Shown: positions 27,343 through 36,983 of the stretch, in pieces | Layout: each line of letters begins with the position of its first letter | How positions within the stretch are numbered: the first letter of the stretch is position 1 | Origin: Parasutterella secunda | Lineage (GTDB): Bacteria; Pseudomonadota; Gammaproteobacteria; Burkholderiales; Burkholderiaceae_F | Reading direction: 5' to 3' | Assembly (NCBI RefSeq): GCF_016901835.1 | Contig: NZ_JACJKX010000001.1 | Span: 124,001-188,000, forward strand | DNA length: 64,000 nucleotides | Program-made: the position numbers and the translations under genes | Notes under the pieces: model-generated | Databases searched by the model: none | Seen by the model: only the letters and a program-made list of their open reading frames with translations | What the model was told of the DNA's origin: nothing

Positions 27343-27366
27343 GCGGGCGTTTTTTCGCCCGCTTTT
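27343..27366 (+). terminator. Intrinsic terminator after dksA
   Basis: Stem GCGGGCG with CGCCCGC (27343-27349 and 27356-27362), loop of six T, tail TTTT. It lies just before the end of convergent sppA. Confidence 0.9.
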
Positions 27367-27375
27367 CATTTGGAG

Positions 27376-29178
27376 CTATTGAATCGTGGTCAATAAACTG
27401 TGAGCATAGGTCATATGAGAACGACCATGTTGCTCCTGCAGCAGGATGTTTTGAGTTTGTTTTAATTCGTTTTGTACCGATTCGGGAACTCCTGCCATCC
27501 CCAGCGGATTAAACCACTCGCCCATGCTCTCCCGAAGCATTGAACCGAGATCAGTATTGGGTTCAATCAAATAAACACACGAAGCGTTTTTATCCAATTT
27601 CGCCATGGATCGGGCCAATACGATGGCATCTTCAAAATTTCCGATCTGATCAATGAGTTTGCGATCGAAGGCTTGAGCGCCGGTCCAAACACGACCCTGA
27701 GCGACTGTCTGAACTTGCTGGGCAGATAATTTCCTTGCGTGCGCGACCACATTGATAAAGTTCGAATAGGTCCTGGCTACCGACTGCGTAAGAATATTCT
27801 CCAGTCGGGGATCCATCGGTTGAGTCAGCCGCTCGGCATTAGCCAACCAGGAAGTGGCTACACTGCCTTGTCCGATTTTTGCCAACTGCAGTGAACCTTC
27901 AAAGGTAGGAGCCAAACCGAAAACCCCGATGGAACCCGTGATGGTAGTGGCTGAAGCTAAGACACGAGAGCCGCCCATACTGATCCAAAATCCGCCTGAA
28001 GCGGCAATGTCACCCATGCTGATGATGACAGGTTTACGAGCTTTTGTGATTTCCAACTCATGACGGATTAATTCGCTTGCAACTGCAGATCCCCCCGGAG
28101 AGTTGACTCGCAGAACCAGGGCACGGATGTTTTTGTCTTCACGGGCCTGTTCAATGAGTGAGACGAGTGTTTCTGCTCCCATGACTCCGGCCTGTGAGGG
28201 GCCTTCTTGAATTTCTCCCTCTGCAATAATGACGGCAATTTGTCCGTACTGAGTATTTAACTGTTGACCGTAGTCACTATAGGAAACAAAGTTTAATTTT
28301 TTACCTTGTCCAAGCTTATTTTCAATGGTTTTGACCGTTTGGTCGTAGGTGAGTGTGCCATCGATGAGATTGGCGCTTAAAGCAGCACCGGCAAGATCGC
28401 CATTAGCTTTTTGCAGGCGAGTCGGCAAGGTTTCGATATATTGATCAATGGATTCCGGCATCAGGCCACGGGAATTCTCAATATCCTGAGCCAAATGTTT
28501 CCAAGCGTCGTTGAGCCAGAATCGTTCGCTGCTTAACCATTCGTTCGAGGGTTTATTGGAGGTAAAGCTTTCCGGGAAACTCTTGTAGGCTCCGGCTTTG
28601 AAGACATGAACATTAATTCCCAAAGATTTGAGCAGTTCACCGTAGTAGAGACGGTTGGAGGCCAGGCCTTTAACAAAAACCTCTCCCATCGGGTGCATAT
28701 ATATTTCATTGGCGTGGGAAGCCAGAGCATACTGTGTCTGAGTGAAATTCGTTCCCCAGGCCCAAATCGGTTTTCCGCTGGCCTTATAGCGATCCAACGC
28801 TTTACCGATTTCCCCGATGGAGGCCAGGCCCACTTTATCGAGTTCATCCAGTCGCAGTAAAACCCCCTCAATCATGGGATCTTTGGCGGCTTGATTTAAG
28901 GTGGCTAATAATTCGTGCAGAGATACGCCAGTCGGTGCTGAGGCAATATCGACAGGGAGCACCGGGTCAGAAAGCGGGGCCTCCTTCACAGACCCGCTTA
29001 AATCCAAAACCAAAACGGAGTGAGGTTGTACCTGCGGAGTTTTAAAAAATGAATAGCCCGCTACGATCAACGCAACGATAAGCGCCAATTCCAAGACATA
29101 GAGAATGGTTTTATTCAGATAATTTAAACAGGCGCCGACAAACCGACAGACTTTCGCAATCCAACGAAAAATAAACAA
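27376..29178 (-). CDS. sppA: Signal peptide peptidase SppA, 67-kDa type
   Basis: This 600-residue protease has one N-terminal membrane helix (about residues 25-46) and two tandem S49 domains. The second holds the Ser in MGDIAASGGFW, with ASATTITGSIGVFG after it; the Lys partner is expected in the first domain. It degrades cleaved signal peptides in the inner membrane. The only plausible start is TTG 29178, with GAGG about 8 bases before it, and no nearby ATG. It follows a HAD nucleotidase gene by 33 bases. Length fits the long SppA form. Confidence 0.92.
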   Translation of the reverse strand: MFIFRWIAKVCRFVGACLNYLNKTILYVLELALIVALIVAGYSFFKTPQVQPHSVLVLDLSGSVKEAPLSDPVLPVDIASAPTGVSLHELLATLNQAAKDPMIEGVLLRLDELDKVGLASIGEIGKALDRYKASGKPIWAWGTNFTQTQYALASHANEIYMHPMGEVFVKGLASNRLYYGELLKSLGINVHVFKAGAYKSFPESFTSNKPSNEWLSSERFWLNDAWKHLAQDIENSRGLMPESIDQYIETLPTRLQKANGDLAGAALSANLIDGTLTYDQTVKTIENKLGQGKKLNFVSYSDYGQQLNTQYGQIAVIIAEGEIQEGPSQAGVMGAETLVSLIEQAREDKNIRALVLRVNSPGGSAVASELIRHELEITKARKPVIISMGDIAASGGFWISMGGSRVLASATTITGSIGVFGLAPTFEGSLQLAKIGQGSVATSWLANAERLTQPMDPRLENILTQSVARTYSNFINVVAHARKLSAQQVQTVAQGRVWTGAQAFDRKLIDQIGNFEDAIVLARSMAKLDKNASCVYLIEPNTDLGSMLRESMGEWFNPLGMAGVPESVQNELKQTQNILLQEQHGRSHMTYAHSLLTTIQ

Positions 29179-29211
29179 AGTAACCTCGACTGTTAACCAA
29201 TAAGAACGGCG

Positions 29212-29967
29212 TTAATTATAGGGATTTAGAAAAACCGGTCGAGAGCGTTTTCGAGGCGTTTTTTTCTCTTGATACATCACTCGGTGAATGTCTCGAATGT
29301 GAGCAACGAAAGCATCCACATAAAGGTTTTGACGAATGACCTCAAGACCGTGATGATGCCAACCCTTACAGAGGACGGTTTGCATGCCGATGCTTTTTGC
29401 CACTCTTAAGTTGTCGAGATTGTCATCAATCAGGCAGGCTTGAGACGGTTTGACTCGGTGACTGGTCAACACTTTTCTAAGCATTTGTGCCGAAGGTTTA
29501 GGGCGCCACTGATTGAAAACTTTCATGCTTTCGGCCATGTACTGATCTGTAAAACAATCGTTTAAGTGGAGCCGTTGCAAAACTTGATGAGCAAAACTCT
29601 CCGGGGCATTAGTAAACAAAATTTTTTGACCCGGCAACGACATAACGGCCTCGCGCATTTTTCCCTGAGTATGGATGCTCGAAGTGTCGACTTTGTGGGT
29701 TTGCGTTAAAAAGTCATGAGGATCGATTCCGTGGTGCAACCACAGGCCGTAGTACGTCACGCCGTATCGGCGCCAGTAGGCCTTTCGTAAATCATTGGCT
29801 TTTTCGGCAGAAAGCCCCAAAGTACGGACAATGTAAGCATCCATCAGTACATGGATGTCATGGAACATACCGGCCGAGGCCGAATAAAGGGTATCGTCCA
29901 TGTCAATGAGCCAAAGCTTCGGCTGTCTGATCTTTCCACCGGGAGGATAGTATTTGAAAGTACTCAT
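29212..29967 (-). CDS. HAD-family pyrimidine 5'-nucleotidase-like hydrolase
   Basis: A 251-residue HAD hydrolase with motif I LIDMDDTLYSAS (DxDxT), motif II ILFTNAPE, and motif IV CLIDDNLDNL. The DTLY form and the early helical cap resemble the SDT1/YjjG-type pyrimidine 5'-nucleotidases, which dephosphorylate UMP/CMP. ATG 29967 is preferred over an upstream in-frame start at 30024, which would run through the end of the FtsK-like gene. The exact substrate is not readable. Confidence 0.82.
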   Translation of the reverse strand: MSTFKYYPPGGKIRQPKLWLIDMDDTLYSASAGMFHDIHVLMDAYIVRTLGLSAEKANDLRKAYWRRYGVTYYGLWLHHGIDPHDFLTQTHKVDTSSIHTQGKMREAVMSLPGQKILFTNAPESFAHQVLQRLHLNDCFTDQYMAESMKVFNQWRPKPSAQMLRKVLTSHRVKPSQACLIDDNLDNLRVAKSIGMQTVLCKGWHHHGLEVIRQNLYVDAFVAHIRDIHRVMYQEKKTPRKRSRPVFLNPYN

Positions 29968-29970
29968 AGT

Positions 29971-29998
29971 TAAGAAGGGCGCCGAAAAGTCAGCGCCC
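29971..29998 (-). terminator. Possible terminator after the FtsK-like gene
   Basis: Stem GGGCGC with GCGCCC (arms 29977-29982 and 29993-29998) and a TTCTT tail on the minus strand. The T tract is short, so termination may be partial and the HAD gene may share the transcript. Confidence 0.5.
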
Positions 29999-30007
29999 GA
30001 CAAAAGG

Positions 30008-30931
30008 TTATCGATCTTCAGCAACTCGAATGGCAGTCACCATTCTTTCAGCATCCTCGTCAGATAACCACGGTACCCAACAATTGATCGGGGCGGGTTC
30101 CCCGGCGAGTACCGCCAGCATATGACCCAAATCAGTCAGCGATTCAGCTCCCTTGATACCTAAGGCATATTCTGACATTTCCGCAGTCGGCAATTTCAGC
30201 GAAATACGGTTGCCGAAATGATCGCGAACCTCTTTCGGTAAAACTCTGGGGTCAGGCCATTGAGTGGCTAGAATCAGGTGGTAGCCTGTACTCCATCCCT
30301 TATTGGAAATAGCATCCAGAGCTTCGAGAAGCTTGGCCTTAAAGTCGTCGTCAATCATCCAGACAGCGACTTCGTCGATGATCACGAAGGTCCGCAGCAA
30401 GCGTTTCTTAAGTCCCAAAACCTTATTGCATTCCTCGAGCGTTTTAACGCCTAAAGTTTCAAAGAGCTGCTCATGAGCCTTAATCGATTTGGTAATGCCT
30501 TCCAAATAGCTCTTGGCCGTTTCAATGTTGGTCTCAACACGCATGCGATGCAGGCCTTTTAAGCTCTCAAAAGCCCAGCCGCCGTTCGGATCAAATACTT
30601 TGATCGCAGCCAGGTCAGGCGTATTTGTAATGGCAATATCCAAAATTAAATTTCGAAGAAAAGAGCTTTTGCCACTTCCGGTCATTCCGGTTACAAGCGT
30701 GTAGGGGGCATGGGCGGCAAAACCTTCAAAAGCGGACTCAAAATTGAGGTAAAACGGTTTGTCTTTATCGGCAGTACGGCCCAAAACAAAAGAGTAATTG
30801 CCACCGTAATCGTTTCGATTGACCTGACGATCACGCCAGACACTCCACATGCTGTCGTTGCCTTCGTCGGAATGTTTTTCTACCAGTGCTTCAATGGCTG
30901 CTGAGTAACGGAAACTATTTTTATTGAGCAT
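30008..30931 (-). CDS. Free-standing FtsK/SpoIIIE-like ATPase
   Basis: A 307-residue P-loop ATPase of the FtsK/HerA type: Walker A GMTGSGKS (82-89), VFDPNGGW in the place of FtsK's DPK motif, Walker B FVIIDE (182-187), and the FtsK-like ILATQWPDP sensor and GNRISLKL strand. It has no membrane segment, no linker and no C-terminal gamma (KOPS-reading) domain, all of which chromosomal FtsK has. Full FtsK is 750 or more residues, so this is not the division translocase. It has AAGGA before the ATG and ordinary-looking codon use. No plasmid, phage or secretion gene is adjacent. Its DNA or protein substrate is unknown. Confidence 0.75.
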   Translation of the reverse strand: MLNKNSFRYSAAIEALVEKHSDEGNDSMWSVWRDRQVNRNDYGGNYSFVLGRTADKDKPFYLNFESAFEGFAAHAPYTLVTGMTGSGKSSFLRNLILDIAITNTPDLAAIKVFDPNGGWAFESLKGLHRMRVETNIETAKSYLEGITKSIKAHEQLFETLGVKTLEECNKVLGLKKRLLRTFVIIDEVAVWMIDDDFKAKLLEALDAISNKGWSTGYHLILATQWPDPRVLPKEVRDHFGNRISLKLPTAEMSEYALGIKGAESLTDLGHMLAVLAGEPAPINCWVPWLSDEDAERMVTAIRVAEDR

Positions 30932-31006
30932 ACTTAGATCCTTTCAAAAACGGATTCTTCTGATTCAATATTAGTCGTTTTTGTGCGTTCAGCAAAAAAG
31001 AATTTT

Positions 31007-32134
31007 TTAATCGGCTTTTTTTAGTGTCACTAGGGTTATTTCGCTTGGAATTCCTAAACGGATGGGAAAGCCGTACCAAAGCCCCGTTCCTCGATTGACA
31101 TAAAGAAGCATATCGCCGATTTGATAACGGTCTTTGACAAACCCTTTATTGATTAACTGTGCAAGCCAATGCATCCCTAAAATTTGTCCGCCATGCGTGT
31201 GCCCGGACAGTTGAAGTGCGATGGGATACTCGGCATATTGACGACTGAACTTGACCTGATGCGACAATAAAATGCAGGTAACTCCCTCATCAATACCCTT
31301 CATGGCTTTTTCGATGTCGGGTTCTTCTCGGTGATATCGAACGGCCATGGGATCGGTAATACCGACGATAGCAAGCGGAGCACCGTCAACATTAAGAATT
31401 TGATGACTGTTATGTAAAACAGTCATATTCAAAGTCGGGTAGGCCTGCATCCAGGCATCGTAGTCCACGTAATGCTCGTGATTGCCCTCCACGGCAAAAA
31501 CTCCGTAGGGAGCCTGAAGATTCTTCAGAGGCAAAACATCCTGCAGTCTGGCCTCGGTTTTTCCGTCGACGATATCACCAGTGAGAACAATTAAATCGGG
31601 CTTGAGCTGATTGGTTTGGTCAACCACCCGAATCAAGCGCTCTTTATCCAAAAGAGGACTGGCGTGGATGTCAGAGAGTTGAACAATTGTGAAACCGTCA
31701 AGCGAAGCAGGTAAATTTTTAACAGGAACGTCAAGTTTATAAAGTGGCGGTTGACTCAAAGCACTGTAACTGCCGAAGGCTGCCAAAAACATAGTGATTG
31801 ACACCAGACAAACGGCGGTTGTCGTGGGGTGCGGAAGCGTTTTTTTGCGCAGGAGCCGATAAAGCCAAGTGATGACGTCTTTGGCCAAGGTAAAAATAAT
31901 CAGAAGCAGTTGGGTAGAAAAAAGCCAACTGTAAAGGATGATGCCCAAATGAGGAACCCGGTCATCGTAACCGACGAAAAACGAACGGCAAAAGCCGGGA
32001 TATTGACTCGCTATAGCAATTAAAACCAGCAGTAATCCTTTGATCACCACGTGTAGGTGAGTCTTTGAAATCAAACTCACGTACACGTAGAGAACAAAAA
32101 ATAAAGGAATAACGTGAATGAGGACCTGTTGCAT
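31007..32134 (-). CDS. Membrane-anchored calcineurin-like phosphoesterase
   Basis: A 375-residue protein with about four N-terminal membrane helices (residues 1-125) and a metallophosphoesterase domain carrying the metal ligands in QLSDIHAS, LTGDIVDG, EGNHEHY and SGHTHGGQ. All five conserved motifs are intact. The layout matches the YkuE/YaeI-like group, some members of which act on lipid head groups; the substrate here is not identifiable. It follows ctpA by 6 bases and probably shares its transcript. Confidence 0.85.
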   Translation of the reverse strand: MQQVLIHVIPLFFVLYVYVSLISKTHLHVVIKGLLLVLIAIASQYPGFCRSFFVGYDDRVPHLGIILYSWLFSTQLLLIIFTLAKDVITWLYRLLRKKTLPHPTTTAVCLVSITMFLAAFGSYSALSQPPLYKLDVPVKNLPASLDGFTIVQLSDIHASPLLDKERLIRVVDQTNQLKPDLIVLTGDIVDGKTEARLQDVLPLKNLQAPYGVFAVEGNHEHYVDYDAWMQAYPTLNMTVLHNSHQILNVDGAPLAIVGITDPMAVRYHREEPDIEKAMKGIDEGVTCILLSHQVKFSRQYAEYPIALQLSGHTHGGQILGMHWLAQLINKGFVKDRYQIGDMLLYVNRGTGLWYGFPIRLGIPSEITLVTLKKAD

Positions 32135-32140
32135 GAGAGC

Positions 32141-33628
32141 CTACTTTTTATCGGTTTGGGTCTTCACCTCAGACTTCTCGTTTTTGGCTGTTTTTTTACC
32201 GGTCTCCGATTTTTTCTCAAAACCGGTCACATATTTTTCGCCTTTTAAGATCTTAACGGCCTGTTGAAGCTGGAAGTCCTTTTCGTCGCCGAAGAAATAG
32301 CGCAATTCAGGTTGTTTGGCATCGTCGGCCTGTTTTTTACTTTCCTCGCGTTGCTTTTTCTCATAGGCGCGTTTCTCTTCATCATTTTTCAAATGATGAG
32401 CGAGATCGGCTTCGCGAATATTAAATGTTGCGTAGTTGCCTTCCGGTGTATCGGCAATTTCAATATCAGGGGTAATGCCTGTTGCCTGAATAGAACGGCC
32501 GCTTGGCGTGTAGTAACGAGAGGTCGTTAACTTAATGCCTGTACTCGGTTCCCCTCCGTCAAGAGGTCTTAGTGGCAAAACGGTTTGTACACTGCCTTTA
32601 CCGAAAGATTGCTGACCGACAATCTTTGCCCGTTTATGATCTTGCAAAGCGCCCGAAACAATTTCACTGGCACTGGCACTGGCTGCATTAATCAGAACAA
32701 CCATCGGTACCGTTTTGGCGCTTTGCGGTACCTTGGTGACCCAATCCTCTTTGGGGTCCTGATCATGGTTGAGATAATCGGCCTGACGTGTTTTAAAGCT
32801 TCGGTTGGATTCCGGGGTACGACCTTTGGTGCTCACCACGGTTTTATCTTTTTCAATAAAGGCAGAGACCACACCGATTGCAGCATTTAATAATCCGCCC
32901 GGATCGTTTCTTAAATCCAAGACCAAGCCTTTGAGGTGTTGTTTTTTATCAAGCTCGATTAAGTATTTGGCGAGATCATCGGCCGTATGTTCCTGAAATT
33001 GCGAAATTCGGATGTAGGCAATACCGTCGGCGAGCTCTTTCATTTTGACCGACTGTACCTTAATGATGTCTCTCGTAATGGTGATATTCAAGGGCTTATC
33101 AACCCCTTTACGTGCAATGACGAGTTTGATTTTTGTTTTGGGTTTACCACGCATCAGTTTGACGTTTTCCGATAACGTCATCGCACGAGTGGCCTGATCA
33201 TCGATTTTGACGATGATGTCGCCTGCGCGAATCCCTGCTCGGGCTGCAGGCGTATCGTCAATCGGAGCGATAACCAAAACGCCTGAGGCATCCATGGTCA
33301 CTTCAAGGCCCAGTCCGCCGAATTCTCCCTCTGTTCCTTCTTTCATTTCTTCGAAAGCTTCCTTATCGAGAAACGCCGAGTGAGGATCTAAGCCTGAGAG
33401 CATGCCGGCCAAGGCATTTTCCAAAAGTTTGCGATCCTGCGTTTGATTTTCATCGACGTAAAAAGCTTTCACAGCTGCATAGACATCGGTGAATTGACGA
33501 ATTTCCTGCAGCGGCAAAGGCGATTTCGCTGTTTGTTGCCCGGCTTCGGTTGCAAAAACCGACGGGGCAAAACACAAAGAAATTGCCACAGTTAGAAAAG
33601 CTTTACGTAAGGGAGAATGTTTTTTCAT
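32141..33628 (-). CDS. C-terminal processing protease (S41, CtpA)
   Basis: This 495-residue periplasmic protease has a signal peptide (ending VFA), a PDZ domain (about residues 95-175, GLGLEV and ARAGIRAGDII) and an S41 domain with the catalytic Ser in NAASASASE and Lys in QQSFGKGSVQT. A Lys/Glu-rich tail follows. CtpA proteases trim or degrade periplasmic proteins, including cell-wall hydrolases in several proteobacteria. It lies 11 bases after an EnvC-like gene, the standard gpmA-envC-ctpA order, suggesting joint cell-wall control. Confidence 0.92.
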   Translation of the reverse strand: MKKHSPLRKAFLTVAISLCFAPSVFATEAGQQTAKSPLPLQEIRQFTDVYAAVKAFYVDENQTQDRKLLENALAGMLSGLDPHSAFLDKEAFEEMKEGTEGEFGGLGLEVTMDASGVLVIAPIDDTPAARAGIRAGDIIVKIDDQATRAMTLSENVKLMRGKPKTKIKLVIARKGVDKPLNITITRDIIKVQSVKMKELADGIAYIRISQFQEHTADDLAKYLIELDKKQHLKGLVLDLRNDPGGLLNAAIGVVSAFIEKDKTVVSTKGRTPESNRSFKTRQADYLNHDQDPKEDWVTKVPQSAKTVPMVVLINAASASASEIVSGALQDHKRAKIVGQQSFGKGSVQTVLPLRPLDGGEPSTGIKLTTSRYYTPSGRSIQATGITPDIEIADTPEGNYATFNIREADLAHHLKNDEEKRAYEKKQREESKKQADDAKQPELRYFFGDEKDFQLQQAVKILKGEKYVTGFEKKSETGKKTAKNEKSEVKTQTDKK

Positions 33629-33639
33629 AATCGTAAGTT

Positions 33640-35070
33640 TTAATCTTTACCAATCCATGGTAAGGGATTGAAAGGTTGACCGTTACGGCGAAGTTCGAAG
33701 TAAAGTCCGGGTTTTTCTTCTCCGCCCGTATTGCCGACCGAGGCAATGGTTTCGCCACGAGAGACCCTGTCTCCGACGCTCTTGAAAAGCGATTCATTAT
33801 TGGCGTAAATCGACAGATAACCGTCACCGTGATCCACGATGATTAAGTTACCGAATCCACGCAGCCAATCGGAGAAAACCACCTGACCGTTTGCGCAAGC
33901 CAAAACATCGCTGCCTTGGCGGGCTTGAATCATTAATCCGCGCCACGTTGTACTCTTACCGGAGACATTGGCTCGGGCCTGACCGTAACGACCGACAATC
34001 TTACCCAAGGCAGGCATCAGCAACTTACCACGCTGCTTAGCAAAGGCTCCGCTGGGGGTACGACCTCCGACCGAGACTTTGCCGCTTGCCGGCTGTTTTT
34101 TGCGGGCTTGCTGAGCGCGTCTTTCGGCTTCGGCTTTGCGTTGAGCGAGAACTTTATCAATATTGGCGACCAACTCACCCAAGCGCTGCTGGTCTCGCTC
34201 CAACTTGTCAATGGAGGCTCGTTGCTCGGAAATCTGTTTTTTTAATTTTTCAAGCGTTTCTTTGCGAGTTTGCTGCTCTTTCATTAATTGAGCGCGCCCT
34301 TCTTTTTCACTGGCTTCAATTCCTGCCAGTTCTTTGCGTTTGCTTTTGGTTTCCTCCGAAACTGAGTGAATGTTTGCTTGCTGTTCAGACAGTTGATTGA
34401 CTGCTTTTTGCTGGGCTCTGGCAAAGTAGCGCAAGGAAGCGGCGTCTCGCGCAACCTCATGGGGATTATTGCCGGCAATGAGTGTCTGCCAAGATTGGCG
34501 GCGAGAATTCAGAAATTGGGCCCGCGCAATGGCTCGATTCTGTTTTTCAGCGCTCGTCAATTGACCGTTAACAGCCAACTCCTGTTCCCGAAGTTCTTTT
34601 AAACGGTTCTCGACGCGAGAGCGTTCGCTACTCAGTTCACGCAGCCTGCGGTTGGCTTTTGAGATGGCCTCTTCGCTGGCAGCCAATGCATCACTGGCTT
34701 CATTTTGACTCGCCTCTGTCTGAGAAAGTTGCTTTTTCAAAGAACCGAGCTGTTCCTGCAGAGATTTCTGCTGGCTTTGAAGTTCATTGCGTCGCTTTTC
34801 ACTCACGTCGGAAGCCGAACTCTTTGAGGAAGTCCGTTTGGCGGACGTTTGAGTGTTTTTTTTGGCTGTTGTCTGTCGTTTGGTCGAATTGCTTTTCGTC
34901 GAGCGGGCGGTTGTTTTCTTCGCATTCGTTTGTTTTTTCTGAGTGGTTTGGGCATAAGCCTGCCCGATCCCGCTGTACGGAAAAAGCGGGGAAGCGCTCA
35001 AACAGAGCAAAGCGCCCGATAAACCGAGCGCTTTAAAAAACACAGAAAGTGAATGCGAAATCAATCTCAC
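33640..35070 (-). CDS. envC: EnvC-like murein hydrolase activator with degenerate LytM domain
   Basis: The 476-residue protein has a signal peptide, a Lys/Thr/Ser-rich stretch (about 45-90), a long coiled coil (about 90-325) and a C-terminal M23/LytM domain. In that domain the metal ligands are replaced: WRGLMI stands where active enzymes have HxGxD, and GLYFEL where they have HLHFE. It is therefore an activator, like EnvC, which switches on amidases at the septum. The GTG start overlaps the gpmA stop (GTGA). ctpA follows in the same transcript. Confidence 0.9.
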   Translation of the reverse strand: MRLISHSLSVFFKALGLSGALLCLSASPLFPYSGIGQAYAQTTQKKQTNAKKTTARSTKSNSTKRQTTAKKNTQTSAKRTSSKSSASDVSEKRRNELQSQQKSLQEQLGSLKKQLSQTEASQNEASDALAASEEAISKANRRLRELSSERSRVENRLKELREQELAVNGQLTSAEKQNRAIARAQFLNSRRQSWQTLIAGNNPHEVARDAASLRYFARAQQKAVNQLSEQQANIHSVSEETKSKRKELAGIEASEKEGRAQLMKEQQTRKETLEKLKKQISEQRASIDKLERDQQRLGELVANIDKVLAQRKAEAERRAQQARKKQPASGKVSVGGRTPSGAFAKQRGKLLMPALGKIVGRYGQARANVSGKSTTWRGLMIQARQGSDVLACANGQVVFSDWLRGFGNLIIVDHGDGYLSIYANNESLFKSVGDRVSRGETIASVGNTGGEEKPGLYFELRRNGQPFNPLPWIGKD

Positions 35071-35816
35071 TTTTTGGCTTTACCCTGAGCAGCTACAGCG
35101 GCCATAGCTGCTTCAATTTCAGCCTGATTGCCGAGATAGTAATGGCGAATCGGCTTCATATCATCGTCAAATTCATAGACAATCGGGCGAGCGGTCGGAA
35201 TATTCAGGTGAACAATTTCCTCATCGCTGATATTGTCAATGTACTTAATCAAAGCACGCAAAGAATTGCCGTGGGCAGCAATCAGTACTCGCTTACCTGA
35301 ACGGATAGTGGGTTCGATTTCTTCCTTCCAATAAGGAATGACACGTGCCACGGTATCCTTGAGGCATTCGGTTGCAGGGATTTCTTCGGGTTTTAAGCTT
35401 GCGTAACGGGGATCGTTACCGGCCCAACGTTCATCATCGGGGCTCAGCGGCATCGGCGGAATGGCATAAGCGCGACGCCAGATCAGGACTTGTTCGTCAC
35501 CGTACTTGGCAGCTGTTTCAGCCTTATTTAAACCCTGCAGAGCACCGTAGTGACGTTCATTCAAACGCCAGGAATTCTTGACGGGCAGATACATGCGCTC
35601 CATGGCATCCAGGGCAATCCAAAGTGTATGGATGGCACGGCGCAAGACACTGGTGTAGGCGATGTCAAAGTCATAGCCTTCGGCTTTGAGCAATTCACCG
35701 GCCTTTCGAGCTTCTTCACGACCTTTTTCGGTCAAATCCACATCGGTCCAGCCCGTGAAACGGTTTTCCAAATTCCATTGGCTTTCGCCATGTCGCATCA
35801 GTACAAGCTTAAACAT
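35067..35816 (-). CDS. gpmA: 2,3-bisphosphoglycerate-dependent phosphoglycerate mutase
   Basis: At 249 residues from ATG 35816 the protein has the normal length. It shows the catalytic His in [10 protein letters not shown], the [12 protein letters not shown] segment and the second His in [10 protein letters not shown]. It interconverts 3- and 2-phosphoglycerate in glycolysis. The longer in-frame reading to 35900 has no family support. It heads the gpmA-envC-ctpA-phosphoesterase operon and is divergent from the rhodanese gene across a 179-base gap in which I could not fix a convincing promoter. Confidence 0.96.
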   Translation of the reverse strand: MFKLVLMRHGESQWNLENRFTGWTDVDLTEKGREEARKAGELLKAEGYDFDIAYTSVLRRAIHTLWIALDAMERMYLPVKNSWRLNERHYGALQGLNKAETAAKYGDEQVLIWRRAYAIPPMPLSPDDERWAGNDPRYASLKPEEIPATECLKDTVARVIPYWKEEIEPTIRSGKRVLIAAHGNSLRALIKYIDNISDEEIVHLNIPTARPIVYEFDDDMKPIRHYYLGNQAEIEAAMAAVAAQGKAKK

Positions 35817-35995
35817 AAGAGTCTCTATATCAAAGAGTGAGAAAAGAAAAGTTAACCTCACAATTTTAAAAGAATTGGCGTGGCTGGGGTTTTGAAACAT
35901 ACAAAAAGTTGTAATTTGTTGTACTATCCAACATCAAGATGCGATTGGCTTTTAACCGACCGCTTTTTCTTTGAATCATCAGCAGCGAGAAAATC

Positions 35996-36400
35996 GTGTT
36001 TGAATTTTTACTTGACAATATCTTGTTGGTAGCCGTGGTTTTTATTTCCGGCGCTTTCTTACTTGAACCCTATGTCCGTAAGCGTTCGATGGGACCGAGT
36101 CTCAACAATGAAGAGGTAATCGATTACATCAATAAGAAGAATGCTTTTGTTTTGGACGTGCGAGCTTCAAAAGATTTCAAACGAGGTGCCATCGCCGGCT
36201 CCAAGAGTATTCCTATTGACGGCTTTGAAGGACGAGTCAACGAAGTTCCGAAGGATCGCCCCGTGATCGTCGTGGATACGGTGACGACTTCCAGCGTTAA
36301 AGCCGCCAAAATTTTGCGCGCTCAGGGCTACAAAGATGTATTTGTCCTTGAAGGCGGTATCAAGGGTTGGGTGGATGCCAAGCTACCCTTTACCCGTTAA
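35996..36400 (+). CDS. Membrane-anchored rhodanese-like protein lacking cysteine
   Basis: A 134-residue protein with one N-terminal membrane helix (about 6-24) and a single rhodanese fold (NAFVLDVRASKDFKRGAI, VLEGGIKGWVDA). The position of the catalytic Cys is occupied by Thr near residue 95, and the whole protein has no Cys, so sulfur transfer is not expected. The order rhodanese-secB recalls yibN-grxC-secB of other proteobacteria, with the glutaredoxin gene missing. It starts with GTG. The role is unknown; it may be a binding or scaffold module in the membrane. Confidence 0.85.
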   Translation: MFEFLLDNILLVAVVFISGAFLLEPYVRKRSMGPSLNNEEVIDYINKKNAFVLDVRASKDFKRGAIAGSKSIPIDGFEGRVNEVPKDRPVIVVDTVTTSSVKAAKILRAQGYKDVFVLEGGIKGWVDAKLPFTR

Positions 36401-36444
36401 TATATTTTTGATTGTTTTAATTATTCCTTTTAAGGATTTTGAAA

Positions 36445-36957
36445 ATGGCAGACGAAACCAATACGACCGCTCAACAGGATCAACAACCCGAGGCTCCGAG
36501 CACCGCTTTCCAACTCGAACGTTGCTACATGAAGGATGCTTCGCTCGAAATGCCTCATGCACCTGAAGTGTTTGTCACCCCGCTGCAACAACAACCGACT
36601 GTTGATATGCAGTTTGAAGTCAGTCTTAAGAAGCTTGATGATGCTCACCAGGAAGTGACGGTTCGAGCCACGGTGACGATTAAGGCCGATCAGAACGTGA
36701 TGTTGATCGCAGAAGCTAAGCAAGCCGGTATTTTCCAAATCCGTGGTTTCAATGAAGAGCAAATGGCTCATATTGGCAATGTAATTTGCCCGACCATTGT
36801 TTACCCGTATCTGCGTGCTAATATCGCCGATATGATTACCCGTACCACGATGGCTCCGGTGAATCTGCCGGAAATGAATTTTGAAATGTTGTATCAACAA
36901 CGTTTGGCTCAAGCCGCCGTGGCAGCCGATCAAGCTAAGGCTGAACAACAAAATTAA
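36445..36957 (+). CDS. secB: Protein-export chaperone SecB
   Basis: A 170-residue acidic protein with the SecB features FQLERCYMKDASLE, EVSLKKLDD, FQIRGF and YPYLRANIADMITR. It forms a tetramer that keeps precursors unfolded and passes them to SecA. ATG 36445 has AAGGA upstream and is preferred to a TTG at 36439. The C-terminal tail is Ala/Gln-rich. It is followed by an intrinsic terminator. Confidence 0.95.
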   Translation: MADETNTTAQQDQQPEAPSTAFQLERCYMKDASLEMPHAPEVFVTPLQQQPTVDMQFEVSLKKLDDAHQEVTVRATVTIKADQNVMLIAEAKQAGIFQIRGFNEEQMAHIGNVICPTIVYPYLRANIADMITRTTMAPVNLPEMNFEMLYQQRLAQAAVAADQAKAEQQN

Positions 36958-36983
36958 TATCCGGCGCATCCGTGTGCCAAAAT

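Noticed and set aside
30008-30931. Part of an integrated plasmid or prophage
   Set aside because: The FtsK-like gene has no integrase, relaxase, att-like repeats or base-composition break around it; neighbours are ordinary chromosomal genes.
35817-35900. N-terminal extension of gpmA
   Set aside because: The enzyme is 249 residues from ATG 35816, as usual; the extension is hydrophobic and unlike the family.
35817-35995. Promoters in the gpmA-rhodanese divergent gap
   Set aside because: Several TTG- and TAxxAT-like words exist, but none are spaced 16-18 bases apart well enough to report.
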